Source: Prevotellaceae bacterium (GTDB lineage Bacteria; Bacteroidota; Bacteroidia; Bacteroidales; UBA932). Taken from it: a stretch of DNA of 42,534 nt. The stretch spans positions 1-42,534 of the forward strand of contig JAISPX010000173.1 of the NCBI GenBank assembly GCA_031274595.1, read 5' to 3'. Position numbers and translations under genes: made by a program. This document shows, piece after piece, positions 17,674 to 25,749 of this stretch (positions within the stretch are counted from its first letter, which is position 1; the number at the start of each line of letters is the position of its first letter). The notes under the pieces were generated by a model, which searched no databases, had not been told where the DNA came from, and saw only the letters and a list, made by a program, of their open reading frames with translations.

Positions 17674-19071
17674 TTATAATTTTTGAAATATCTTAAATTG
17701 CTGTTTCAGTAAGATTACCGACAAAACCGTAGAAAGGAAGTCCGAAACAGGAATGCTCAGCCAAATGCCTGTCAGTCCCCAAAAATTCGGAAGTATCAAA
17801 ATCAGCGGAACTAAAAAAATCAATTGGCGCGTTGTTGATAAAAATATTGCCTGCTTTGCCTTTCCTATTGATTGAAAAAAGTTTGCTATTACCATAGAAA
17901 CGCCTATAATCGGGAATACAGCCAGCGTTATTCTCAATCCTGTTACGGCGTATTCTACCTGCTGTCGGGTTAATTCAATATTTTCATTCATGCCGTTATC
18001 TTTTTGCGAAAACAGCATCGCAAGTTGATGGGGAAACAATTCGCCAATGATAAAAGCAAGCGTTGTGATACAAGTTGCTGCAACCATAGATTGTTTTAAT
18101 ACTTTAAGAACTCTGTCGAATTGCTTTGCTCCGAAATTATATCCTGCAATAGGTTGCATTCCCTGAGTCAATCCCAATATTATCATTACAAAAAACATAA
18201 CAACGCTGTTTGTTATCCCGAATGCGCCTATAGCCAAATCGCCGCCGTGAGCGAGCAAGGCTGTATTGAAAAGTATTACAACCAGACAAGAGCATATATT
18301 CAGAATAAACGGCGACATTCCTATTGAGAATATTCCCAACACAATTCGCTTTTTCAATGTGTATATTCCTTTTTGAAAACGCACGAAACTGTTTTTGTTC
18401 ATGAAATGTACGCTCGCCCATATCAAGGCAATTATTTGGGCAATGATGGTGGCAATGGCTGCTCCGCTTATTCCCCATCCAAATTCAAAAATAAAAATCA
18501 TATCCAAAATCGCATTTATAACCACAGCAATAAGAGTTGTGTACATTGCTTTTTGGGGATAACCCGACGAGCGCATTATGTTATTCATTCCCAAATAAAC
18601 GTGAGTGATAATATTGCCGCCAAGAATTATTTGCATATAATCGCGGGCAAATTCTATTGTGTTTTCGGTTGCTCCGAAACAATATAATATAGGGTCTAAA
18701 AAAAGAATGCCTAAAATCATTATTCCCGCTCCAAGAATAATGTTCAGCATTATTGCATTTCCAAGGATCTGATTTGCGCCCCAATTATCTTTTTGTCCCA
18801 TTTTTATAGCAACAAGCGTAGAACCGCCCGCACCGACAAGCGAACCAAAAGCTGCCGAAATATTCATAAGCGGAAATGTAATAGCCAAACCAGAAATTGC
18901 CAAAGGACCAACGGCATTGCCAATAAATATTCTGTCAATAATGTTATAAAGAGACGCTGCAATCATTGCCGTAATTGCAGGAACAGAATATTGTATCAAT
19001 AATTTTCTAACGTTTCCTGTTCCTAAAATCGCAGGATTATTTCTATCTGTCATAAATTCATCTAATTTCAA
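17674..19071 (-). CDS. MATE family multidrug/cation antiporter
   Basis: A 465-aa inner-membrane protein with about twelve hydrophobic segments in two six-helix halves. The first half holds IPAITAMIAASLYNIIDRIFIGNAVG and LVGAGGSTLVAIKMGQKD. The second holds GLTQGMQPIAGYNFGAKQF, the mirrored MATE signature. MATE proteins export drugs or metabolites in exchange for sodium or protons. The substrate is unknown. A minus-strand Bacteroidetes promoter lies just upstream: TATATTTG at 19084-19091 and TTG at 19112-19114 with a 20-bp spacer, giving a very short leader. It heads an operon with the cytidylate-kinase-like gene. Confidence 0.93.
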   Translation of the reverse strand: MKLDEFMTDRNNPAILGTGNVRKLLIQYSVPAITAMIAASLYNIIDRIFIGNAVGPLAISGLAITFPLMNISAAFGSLVGAGGSTLVAIKMGQKDNWGANQILGNAIMLNIILGAGIMILGILFLDPILYCFGATENTIEFARDYMQIILGGNIITHVYLGMNNIMRSSGYPQKAMYTTLIAVVINAILDMIFIFEFGWGISGAAIATIIAQIIALIWASVHFMNKNSFVRFQKGIYTLKKRIVLGIFSIGMSPFILNICSCLVVILFNTALLAHGGDLAIGAFGITNSVVMFFVMIILGLTQGMQPIAGYNFGAKQFDRVLKVLKQSMVAATCITTLAFIIGELFPHQLAMLFSQKDNGMNENIELTRQQVEYAVTGLRITLAVFPIIGVSMVIANFFQSIGKAKQAIFLSTTRQLIFLVPLILILPNFWGLTGIWLSIPVSDFLSTVLSVILLKQQFKIFQKL

Positions 19072-19083
19072 TTAATATAAATG

Positions 19084-19114
19084 CAAATATAATAAAAATT
19101 GAATTAATAAACAA
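19084..19114 (-). promoter_or_regulatory. Promoter of the MATE operon
   Basis: Reading the minus strand, TTG (19112-19114) is followed by 20 bp and TATATTTG (19084-19091), matching the Bacteroidetes sigma-ABfr consensus TTG-N19/20-TAnnTTTG. The start codon at 19071 lies only 13 bp further on, so the leader would be very short. Confidence 0.6.
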
Positions 19115-19185
19115 TTTTGGCGAAAATGATAATAATGAATTTAGTGATATAATGGTAAATGGTAAAAAATAGTAAACAAGAAATC

Positions 19186-19202
19186 TCGCCTTTGCAAGGC
19201 GA
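19186..19202 (-). terminator. Possible terminator of the ctpA-bactofilin operon
   Basis: TCGCCTT-TGC-AAGGCGA forms a 7-bp GC-containing stem with a 3-nt loop. On the minus strand it is followed by a T-rich run (GATTTCTTGTTT). It lies 139 bp downstream of the bactofilin stop and upstream of the MATE promoter, the expected place for a terminator. It could equally be a small interspersed palindrome. Confidence 0.4.
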
Positions 19203-19340
19203 AACAAGTAGTACATAATAATTAATAATTAATAATTAAACAGCATTAAACATAGTTTGATGACTGTTTAGTATAATGGCGACTATAATAAACTTAATAA
19301 GCAACTATTTTATTTTATAATGACATTATTGGCTTTGTCA

Positions 19341-19733
19341 TTATTTACTGTTTTCTTTATTGTCGGTTTCATTATTCGGATTCGGCATTTTACAAAGTCC
19401 GTTAAATGTAGCTCCGCTTTCTATTATTAATTTTTGAACTGTGATTTCTCCTATCAGCACCGATTTTTCTTTTAAGATGAGAACGTCGTTTGCAATAATG
19501 TTTCCTTTAATTTTGCCCGAAACATCAATACACGAGCAATGCAAATCGCCTTTTATTTTACCTTTTAATCCAATAACGACACGTCCGGTTGACACAACAG
19601 AACCTTCAAGAGTGCCATCTATTCTAATATCTCCTGTTGTTTCTATTGTTCCCACTATTTTTGTGTTTTCACAAATTCTGTTGATACTTGATACTACTTG
19701 GTCTAAACCTGGTGATTGTTTCTTGTCTGCCAT
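19341..19733 (-). CDS. Bactofilin (polymer-forming cytoskeletal protein)
   Basis: A 130-aa protein with a bactofilin beta-helix core at about residues 18-115. It is built of repeating short strands: NTKIVGTIETTGDIRIDGTLEGSV, VVIGLKGKIKGDLHC, DVSGKIKGNIIAN, VLIGEITVQKLIIESGA. Flanking ends are disordered and polar. Bactofilins polymerise without nucleotides and scaffold cell-wall enzymes or help shape the cell. It begins 23 bp after the S41 protease stop, so the two are probably one operon. Linkage to a peptidase and a penicillin-binding protein fits a cell-envelope role. The length is typical of the family. Confidence 0.93.
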   Translation of the reverse strand: MADKKQSPGLDQVVSSINRICENTKIVGTIETTGDIRIDGTLEGSVVSTGRVVIGLKGKIKGDLHCSCIDVSGKIKGNIIANDVLILKEKSVLIGEITVQKLIIESGATFNGLCKMPNPNNETDNKENSK

Positions 19734-19756
19734 ATTTTTGTAAATTTATTGTCAAG

Positions 19757-21412
19757 TTATTGTTTATATAATATTTCTTTATATTTATTCTGGTTAAACA
19801 AAATATTTATTGCGGCATAAAGTTGTTTGTCAGTAGTTAGCATTTTCCTGATTCTGCCTTGCTGGTAATAATATTTGCTTGCAATTTCTTCATCTATCAA
19901 TTGCGATATTTCATCTTTATGTTTCTGTAAATCTTTGTTCTTGTCGTGTTCTATTTGATTTTTCAATGCATCAACTTGTGCATGTATATTTTCGTCATAT
20001 TTTCCGTTTTTTATTTCTTTCGATAATGTTTCTATCAGATTTTCGGTTTTTGTTTGATAATCATATTCTTTATCAGAAAGAAAATTTATAAAGTCAAGAT
20101 AATCGACATCGGTAATTTTGAAATTTTCCGGCTCTGCAATTTGTTCGTGTTCTGTAAAATATTTCAGGGCATAATCTCCGACTAAATTGCGCAATACCAA
20201 ACAAATGGCAATGTCGCTAAATTCATCTGTCTTTACTTCAATATCGGGCATAATTCCGCCGCCATCATATACTTTTCTTCCGCGCATGGTGTTGAATTCT
20301 TTTTTCAACGAGTCGGGAATTGTTGCAATGCTGCCATCTTCGTTGCGTTCCGAAAAATTGTGCGCTTGTATGCAGCGTCCGCTTGGAATATAATATTTTG
20401 CCGTTGTTAATTTTATGCGCGAGTTGTAGCCTACGGGTCGTACAGTTTGCACCAAACCTTTTCCGAATGTTCGCGTTCCGACAATCACGGCGCGGTCTAA
20501 ATCCTGCAAAGCGCCGGCAACAATCTCTGCCGATGATGCCGAACCGCTGTTAACCAATACAACAATAGGAATATTTAATTGCAAGGGTTCTTCTTTTGTT
20601 TTGTACGAAAAGTCGAAATCTTTTATGCGTCCGCGCGAATATACTACTTCTGTTCCTTTTTTCACAAACATTCCGACAATATCAACTGCGGCATCGAGCA
20701 ATCCGCCTGTGTTTCCGCGTAAATCAATTACAAGCGATTTCATTTGTTTTGTCGTTTCTAATTTGCGCAAAACATTTTTGAAATCTTTTTGGCAATTTTG
20801 CGTAAATGTCGATAGCGCGATATATCCTATGCTGTCATTCAAAATTCCCGAGTATGCAATTCCCGAAATGTGAATTTTTTCGCGTGTTAGCATTACGTTT
20901 ACAGTATCCGAAGTTTTTATCTTTACTACGCGCATATCAAGTTTTGTGCCTTGCTCGCCTTTCAGTAAATTGCTTGCTTCTGTTGTTGTTTTTCCCTGTA
21001 ATGAAACGTTGTCGATAGATAAAATCAAATCGCCCGAAACAAGACCGACTTTGTCGGCAGGAAAATCTTTATATGGTTCAACAATTTGTATATAATTGTT
21101 TTTTGCTCCTACTACTGCTCCAATACCGCTATATTCGCCTGTCGTAGCCAAGTCAAATTCTTCAATATCTTCTTCAGGAAGAAATGTTGTATAAGGATCA
21201 AGTTCGCTCAACATGCCGTCGATGCCCGATTTTACAATTTTATCGGCATCAATATCATCAACGTAAAGAAGATTTAGTTCGCGAAATACGGAAAAAAATA
21301 TGTCGAGGTTTTTTGCTATCTTAAAATTATCGGATGATGTTGATGCTAAAAAGCTCGCACAAACCAGCACAATTGCTGTTGAAACCATTATATTTTTTAT
21401 CTTTTTCGACAT
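19757..21412 (-). CDS. S41-family carboxy-terminal processing protease (CtpA type)
   Basis: A 551-aa protease from the start used here. An N-terminal hydrophobic segment (about 8-25) exports or anchors it to the periplasm. A PDZ domain spans about 85-170 (YSGIGAVVGAKNN ... GDLILSIDNVSLQG). The S41 catalytic core has VIDLRGNTGGLL, the nucleophile Ser293 in NSGSASSAEIVAG, Lys318 and Gln322 in RTFGKGLVQ. It probably processes periplasmic proteins or peptidoglycan enzymes. The open frame extends to 21433, but a minus-strand TATCTTTG promoter box at 21431-21438 overlaps that ATG, so the internal ATG at 21412 is preferred. A lysine-rich, probably coiled C-terminal region follows the core. It sits upstream of bactofilin and downstream of the PBP. 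Confidence 0.92.
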   Translation of the reverse strand: MSKKIKNIMVSTAIVLVCASFLASTSSDNFKIAKNLDIFFSVFRELNLLYVDDIDADKIVKSGIDGMLSELDPYTTFLPEEDIEEFDLATTGEYSGIGAVVGAKNNYIQIVEPYKDFPADKVGLVSGDLILSIDNVSLQGKTTTEASNLLKGEQGTKLDMRVVKIKTSDTVNVMLTREKIHISGIAYSGILNDSIGYIALSTFTQNCQKDFKNVLRKLETTKQMKSLVIDLRGNTGGLLDAAVDIVGMFVKKGTEVVYSRGRIKDFDFSYKTKEEPLQLNIPIVVLVNSGSASSAEIVAGALQDLDRAVIVGTRTFGKGLVQTVRPVGYNSRIKLTTAKYYIPSGRCIQAHNFSERNEDGSIATIPDSLKKEFNTMRGRKVYDGGGIMPDIEVKTDEFSDIAICLVLRNLVGDYALKYFTEHEQIAEPENFKITDVDYLDFINFLSDKEYDYQTKTENLIETLSKEIKNGKYDENIHAQVDALKNQIEHDKNKDLQKHKDEISQLIDEEIASKYYYQQGRIRKMLTTDKQLYAAINILFNQNKYKEILYKQ

Positions 21413-21430
21413 TTCTTTAATTTTGCTTTG

Positions 21431-21438
21431 CAAAGATA
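21431..21438 (-). promoter_or_regulatory. Promoter -7 box of the S41 protease gene
   Basis: The minus strand reads TATCTTTG, matching TAnnTTTG. Initiation would fall near 21425, which excludes the longer start at 21433 and supports the ATG at 21412. The -33 element is not a clear match. Confidence 0.5.
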
Positions 21439-21548
21439 ATTAATTTTGATTTATATAATGATAATAATTGAATTTTATATCAATTAAAACAAAATCAAAA
21501 AAGATTAAATTTGTTTAATATACAATCAATATGTTTGTTCCTAATAAA

Positions 21549-23900
21549 TTAAAATAAATTTCTGTTATCTTCAATATTTTCATTTTCCTGTCTATTTTCA
21601 ACATCTTCGGTTGTATCTACCGTATCGCAATCAAAGTTTAACTGTATATTAACAGGTTTTTCAAAAACATCATCTTTTGAAATGTTAAGACGATTGTCGT
21701 TGAGAACTTTTTTCATAAAAATACCCCAGATTGGCAGTGCCATATTAGAACCGCCGCCAAGTCTAAGTCCTGAAAAGTGTACGCTTCTGTCTTCTGCGCC
21801 AACCCAAACTCCGCCTGTAAGTTTAGGCATTGTTCCCATAAACCATCCATCTGATTGGCTGTTTGATGTTCCTGTTTTTCCTGCTATTTGTCCTGCTGGA
21901 ACGTATAAAGTTCTCAAACTTATTGCTGTGCCGTGATTGACTACGCCTTGCATTAAATTGAGCATGAGATATGCTGTTTCGGAACTTATTGCTTCGTTGC
22001 TTTCGGGCACAAAAGCGCCGATAACATTGCCTTTGTTGTCTTCGATACGGGTTACAAAAAATGGTTCAATATGTACGCCTTTGTTTGCAAAAGTAGCATA
22101 AGCGCCGACCATTTCAAACGGAGAAACATCGGCAGCGCCCAAACATAATGCAGGCACAGCATCCATGTGGCTGTGGATTCCCATGCGATGACACATATCT
22201 GCAAGCGCCTGTGCGCCGAATTTTTCTACCAACTGTCCCGAAATCCAGTTATCGCTCAATGCCAGCGATTTTTTCAGTGTCAGCATTTTCCCGCGATGTA
22301 TGTCTCTTGTTGTGCTTTTTGGTTCCCAGAACTCTCCGGAAGGAAGTTCTATTCTGGGTTGTATGCATGCAAATTCGGAACATGGCGTATATCCTTCCTG
22401 CATTGCCAAAGTGTATAAAAATGGTTTTATTGTAGAACCGACTTGACGTTTTCCCTGTTTTACAGCATCATATTTGAAATATTTAAAATTTGCTCCTCCA
22501 ACGTAGGCTTTTACGTGTCCTGTTTGAGGCTCTATTACCATAAATGCTGCTCGTAACAATGATTTGTAGTAAAGTATTGAGTCGCGCGGCGTCATTGTTG
22601 TATCCAAGTCTCCTTTTGTCCATGAAAAAACGGTCATTTTCACAGGCGTGTCAAATGTTTTAAGTATTTCAGAATGAGAAAATCCAGCTTTTGCCATTTC
22701 CCTGTAACGTTCGCTTTGTTTTATTGCTGTTGTAATGATATTGTCAACTTCTTTTTTGGTAAGATCTTCGGAAAATAATCTTTTGCGGGCTTTAATTTCT
22801 CTATCGAATGTTGGTTGCAGATATTTTCCTATATGTTCTTCGACGGCTTGTTCCGCATAGCGTTGCATTCGCGAATCTATTGTTGTGTAAATTTTTAATC
22901 CATCACGGTCGATATTATAATTTTCGCCGTTTGCTTTTGTGTTTTTGCCGCACCATCCATAAAACGGATTGTTTTCCCACTGGTATAAATCGTATTGATA
23001 ATCGGCATCGCTGTTGTAATTGCCCGGCTCCGGTTTTTTGGCGTTCATTGTGCGTTTAATCATTTCGCGGAAATAAGGAGCCAAACCGCTGTTGTGGTCT
23101 TGCTGCGAATATTTCGACATGTCGATAGGAATATTTTTTATTGAATCGCGCTGGTTTTCTGATATAAAACCATATTTACACATTTGTGAAATTACATGAT
23201 TGCGCCGTTTCAACGCTCGCTCAGGATTACGAACAGGACTGTACATTGTTGGTCCATTTACCAATCCTACAAGTACGGCAGCTTCTTCAATATTCAAATC
23301 GGCAGGGTCTTTTTTGAAAAATGTCTGAGTTGCCGCTCTTATTCCGAAAGCGTTGCTGCCAAACGGAACGGTATTGAGATACATTGCTATTATTTCTTCT
23401 TTTGTATAACTTCGTTCTATTTTCACAGCCGTAATCCATTCCTGCAGTTTTTGCATTACGCGTTTTATTTTGTTTGTCGAGCGTTCTGAAAAAAGATTTA
23501 ATGCAAGTTGCTGGGTTATTGTACTTCCGCCGCCGCCGCCTGTAACATTTCCTCCGATAATTGTTTTCACAAAAACTCGTGCAAGACTGTTAAAATCTAT
23601 TCCCGAATGACCGTAAAAACGAATATCTTCGGTTGATATAAGCGCATTTACAAGGTTTGGCGACAAGTCTTCATAATTTACAGGCGAACGATTTTCTACA
23701 TGAAATGTCCCAAGCGTAACGCCGTCTGCAGAGATTATGCTGGTTGCCAGTTTACGTTGAGGGTTTTCCAAATCCTTGAATGATGGCAACGACCCGAAAA
23801 CGCCAATCATTACCAATAAAATCATTAATATTAAAAGTACAAACGGAGAGAAGAATATAATCCAACCCCATTTAAGTATTTTATTTCTTGAAATTTTCAT
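21549..23900 (-). CDS. Class A penicillin-binding protein (PBP1A type)
   Basis: A 783-aa bifunctional peptidoglycan synthase. One membrane helix (about 10-35, WIIFFSPFVLLILMILLVMIGV) anchors it. The GT51 glycosyltransferase domain has catalytic Glu91 in STEDIRFYGHSGID and GGSTITQQLALNLFS. The transpeptidase domain has the nucleophile Ser489 and Lys492 in GSTIKPFLYTLA, the SxN motif in ALSDNW, and KTGTSNSQSDGWF. It polymerises and cross-links glycan strands in the periplasm. The open frame extends to 23948, but a minus-strand TATTTTTG box at 23922-23929 lies inside that extension, so the ATG at 23900 before KISRNKILKWGW is preferred. The C-terminal tail is acidic and rich in Asn and Glu. Confidence 0.94.
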   Translation of the reverse strand: MKISRNKILKWGWIIFFSPFVLLILMILLVMIGVFGSLPSFKDLENPQRKLATSIISADGVTLGTFHVENRSPVNYEDLSPNLVNALISTEDIRFYGHSGIDFNSLARVFVKTIIGGNVTGGGGGSTITQQLALNLFSERSTNKIKRVMQKLQEWITAVKIERSYTKEEIIAMYLNTVPFGSNAFGIRAATQTFFKKDPADLNIEEAAVLVGLVNGPTMYSPVRNPERALKRRNHVISQMCKYGFISENQRDSIKNIPIDMSKYSQQDHNSGLAPYFREMIKRTMNAKKPEPGNYNSDADYQYDLYQWENNPFYGWCGKNTKANGENYNIDRDGLKIYTTIDSRMQRYAEQAVEEHIGKYLQPTFDREIKARKRLFSEDLTKKEVDNIITTAIKQSERYREMAKAGFSHSEILKTFDTPVKMTVFSWTKGDLDTTMTPRDSILYYKSLLRAAFMVIEPQTGHVKAYVGGANFKYFKYDAVKQGKRQVGSTIKPFLYTLAMQEGYTPCSEFACIQPRIELPSGEFWEPKSTTRDIHRGKMLTLKKSLALSDNWISGQLVEKFGAQALADMCHRMGIHSHMDAVPALCLGAADVSPFEMVGAYATFANKGVHIEPFFVTRIEDNKGNVIGAFVPESNEAISSETAYLMLNLMQGVVNHGTAISLRTLYVPAGQIAGKTGTSNSQSDGWFMGTMPKLTGGVWVGAEDRSVHFSGLRLGGGSNMALPIWGIFMKKVLNDNRLNISKDDVFEKPVNIQLNFDCDTVDTTEDVENRQENENIEDNRNLF

Positions 23901-23921
23901 ACGATTCGATTTATTAATTGA

Positions 23922-23929
23922 CAAAAATA
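23922..23929 (-). promoter_or_regulatory. Probable promoter -7 box of the PBP gene
   Basis: The minus strand reads TATTTTTG, matching TAnnTTTG, 21 bp before the preferred start codon at 23900. No well-spaced TTTG is seen upstream, so the assignment rests on the -7 box and position. Confidence 0.4.
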
Positions 23930-24093
23930 ACAAAAAATCCGATAACAACGAAATAACTGTACAAATAGTCGTTGATGCAGAGTCAAATCACAAATACAAA
24001 CAATTTATTATCAGCAAACAGCAAGTAAAAACAATTATTTTTGCTGATTTTAAATAGGCACGCAGATAATTTTGTTATTTACCATTGTATCAT

Positions 24094-24657
24094 TTACACT
24101 GTCATTATTTCTTTTTCTTTTTTTTCTAATACCTTGTCGATTTTTTTGTTTACTTCGTCTGTTGCTTTTTGGATTTCAATCTCAAAATCTTTTACCAAAT
24201 CTTCCGAAAGTCCATCTTTTTGAAGTTTTTTAATTGATTCAATAGAATCTCGGCGCAAATTGCGAACGGCAACCCGAGCGGCTTCGCCTTCGGTGCGGGT
24301 TTTTTTAACTAATTCCTTGCGGCGTTCTTCGGTTAACGGTGGAACGTTTATGCGAATTGTTTCGCCGTTGTTTTGAGGATTAAATCCAATATTTGCAACA
24401 AGAATTGCTTTTTCAATCACAGGAATCATTGATTTTTCCCATGGTTGAATACTTATTGTGCGCGCATCGGGAGATGTAACGCTTCCTATCTGAGATAATG
24501 GCGTTGGCGTGCCGTAATAATTAACTTCGATACTTGCAAGCATTGCCGGATTTGCTTTGCCTGCGCGTATTGAAATCAGTTCTGTTTCGAGAAAATCGAC
24601 AGCTTTTTGCATTTTGTTTTTGGTTGTCTCAATTATTGCTTTTGCTTTTAATTCCAT
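24094..24657 (-). CDS. frr: Ribosome recycling factor
   Basis: A 187-aa protein of exactly the usual RRF length. It shows the family motifs ELISIRAGKANPAML, YYGTPTPLSQIGSV, the highly conserved ARTISIQPWEKSMI, GFNPQNNGETIRINVPPLTEERRKELVK, and the C-terminal helix KDGLSEDLVKDFEIEIQKATD. With EF-G it splits the post-termination ribosome. It lies 38 bp after pyrH on the same strand, the common bacterial pyrH-frr arrangement, and shares its promoter. Confidence 0.98.
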   Translation of the reverse strand: MELKAKAIIETTKNKMQKAVDFLETELISIRAGKANPAMLASIEVNYYGTPTPLSQIGSVTSPDARTISIQPWEKSMIPVIEKAILVANIGFNPQNNGETIRINVPPLTEERRKELVKKTRTEGEAARVAVRNLRRDSIESIKKLQKDGLSEDLVKDFEIEIQKATDEVNKKIDKVLEKKEKEIMTV

Positions 24658-24695
24658 AGTGTGTTATTTTAATTTATTTTATTTTTATGTGTGTA

Positions 24696-25400
24696 TTAAT
24701 TATTTACTATTGTTCCGATTTTTTCGCCGTTTATTATTTTGGCAAGATTTCCTTTCCCGTTAATATCGAATACAATTATCGGCAAATTATTTTCCCTGCA
24801 AAGGGTAAATGCGGTTAAATCCATTACTTTAAGATTTTTGGCGTATGCTTCGCCGAATGTAATCGTATCGAATTTTATTGCCGATTTGTCAATTTCAGGG
24901 TCGGCTGAATAAATTCCGTTTACTCGTGTTCCTTTAATCAAAACATCGCATTTGGTTTCTATTGCGCGTAGCGCCGCTGCCGAATCGGTAGTGAAAAACG
25001 GATTGCCTGTGCCGCCTGCAATTATAACTACATATCCGTTGTTCATGTATTCAATGGCTTTGTGGTGCGAATAATATTCTCCTATTGGTTCCATGCAAAT
25101 TGATGTAAGCGTTTTTGTTTTTTGCCCGATTGATATTAACGCAGATTGGATTGCAATGCTGTTGATTACTGTTGCCAACATTCCCATTTGGTCGCCTTTT
25201 ACACGGTCAAAACCGCGCTGCTGTCCGCTTAATCCGCGAAAAATATTTCCGCCGCCGACAACAACGGCAATTTGCGTTTTATTTTGTGCTGCAATTTTTA
25301 TATCTTCGGCATATCGCAAAAGATTACTTTCGTTAATGCTGCATTTATCGGAGCCTTGCAAGGCTTCGCCGCTAAGTTTCAACAATATCCTTTTATACAT
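24696..25400 (-). CDS. pyrH: UMP kinase
   Basis: A 234-aa amino-acid-kinase-fold enzyme that phosphorylates UMP to UDP. Motifs are KRILLKLSGEALQG (ATP site), IAVVVGGGNIFRGL, the UMP-binding GDQMGMLATVINSIAIQSAL, IIAGGTGNPFFTTDSAAALRA, and LKVMDLTAFTLCRENNLPIIVFDINGKGNL. The length and order fit bacterial PyrH. It is transcribed from a perfect TTTG-N20-TAACTTTG promoter directly upstream. That promoter is identical in layout to the ones inside the two inverted-repeat cassettes, but here it faces the gene. Confidence 0.98.
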   Translation of the reverse strand: MYKRILLKLSGEALQGSDKCSINESNLLRYAEDIKIAAQNKTQIAVVVGGGNIFRGLSGQQRGFDRVKGDQMGMLATVINSIAIQSALISIGQKTKTLTSICMEPIGEYYSHHKAIEYMNNGYVVIIAGGTGNPFFTTDSAAALRAIETKCDVLIKGTRVNGIYSADPEIDKSAIKFDTITFGEAYAKNLKVMDLTAFTLCRENNLPIIVFDINGKGNLAKIINGEKIGTIVNN

Positions 25401-25425
25401 TTTTGACAGATATTTTATTTTTGCG

Positions 25426-25457
25426 CAAAGTTAATCTATTTTTCAATAAGTTGCAAA
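25426..25457 (-). promoter_or_regulatory. Promoter of pyrH-frr (cassette C, gene-facing orientation)
   Basis: On the minus strand, TTTG (25454-25457), 20 bp and TAACTTTG (25426-25433) give a perfect consensus promoter. Initiation near 25420 leaves a leader of about 20 nt. The 20-bp spacer differs from those of cassettes A and B by one or two bases. The distance from the -7 box to the upstream Xer-like arm is 88 bp, the same as in cassettes A and B. The gene-proximal arm is absent, so the promoter would be fixed. Confidence 0.8.
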
Positions 25458-25521
25458 TTTTATCTTTTCAATTTTTTATGCTCTAAAATCGTTATTCCGT
25501 TGATGAACTCGTATTTAAAAC

Positions 25522-25547
25522 TTAACATAATGTAAATTATGGGACAA
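25522..25547 (-). repeat. Solo Xer/dif-like arm upstream of the pyrH promoter
   Basis: The arm is identical to the distal arms at 16498 and 34212 across TTAACATAATG, TAAATTATGG and GACAA. Its inner neighbour GTATTTAAAAC is the reverse complement of the inner neighbour of the left arms of A and B, exactly as expected for the inverted state of the cassette. Its outer flank matches the outer flank of their right arms. No partner arm lies next to the pyrH start codon. Confidence 0.7.
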
Positions 25548-25695
25548 TTTTTTTTGAAAGAGTTAAAATTATTAATCATTTCTTAATAGTGGTTGGGTAT
25601 AAGAATTTGGCAAGCATTAACACCAAGCAAACACTAAAATAACTATTAATCTTTATTTCCTTATTTTGCGGTTTGATATGAATATAAGAAATGAA

Positions 25696-25720
25696 AGACT
25701 GCTCATTTTTTGAACAGTCT
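25696..25720 (-). terminator. Probable terminator of the second SusC/SusD operon
   Basis: AGACTGCTC and GAACAGTCT form a 9-bp stem with one mismatch and a 7-nt T-rich loop. On the minus strand it lies 29 bp beyond the stop of the BACON lipoprotein gene and is followed by TTCATTTCTT. Position and shape fit a terminator, although the T-run is interrupted. Confidence 0.5.
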
Positions 25721-25749
25721 CTCGTTTTAATATTCTAATGTTTGATTAT

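Larger units (their letters stand above)
25401..25749. other. Intergenic region between pyrH and the BACON lipoprotein gene
   Basis: This 349-bp stretch holds the pyrH promoter, the solo Xer-like arm, a copy of the shared outer flank (25567-25598) and a hairpin near 25696-25720. No gene is seen on either strand. The DNA at 25600-25690 is plain AT-rich sequence with nothing recognisable. Confidence 0.7.

Noticed and set aside
21413-21433. Longer N-terminus of the S41 protease
   Set aside because: A TATCTTTG promoter box at 21431-21438 overlaps the upstream ATG, and the internal ATG gives a better signal peptide.
23901-23948. Sixteen-residue N-terminal extension of the PBP
   Set aside because: It lies across a likely promoter box and precedes a normal class A PBP start (MKISRNK).
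25522-25547. Solo arm as the chromosomal dif site
   Set aside because: The same sequence occurs five times in the window, so it cannot be the single replication-terminus site without further evidence.
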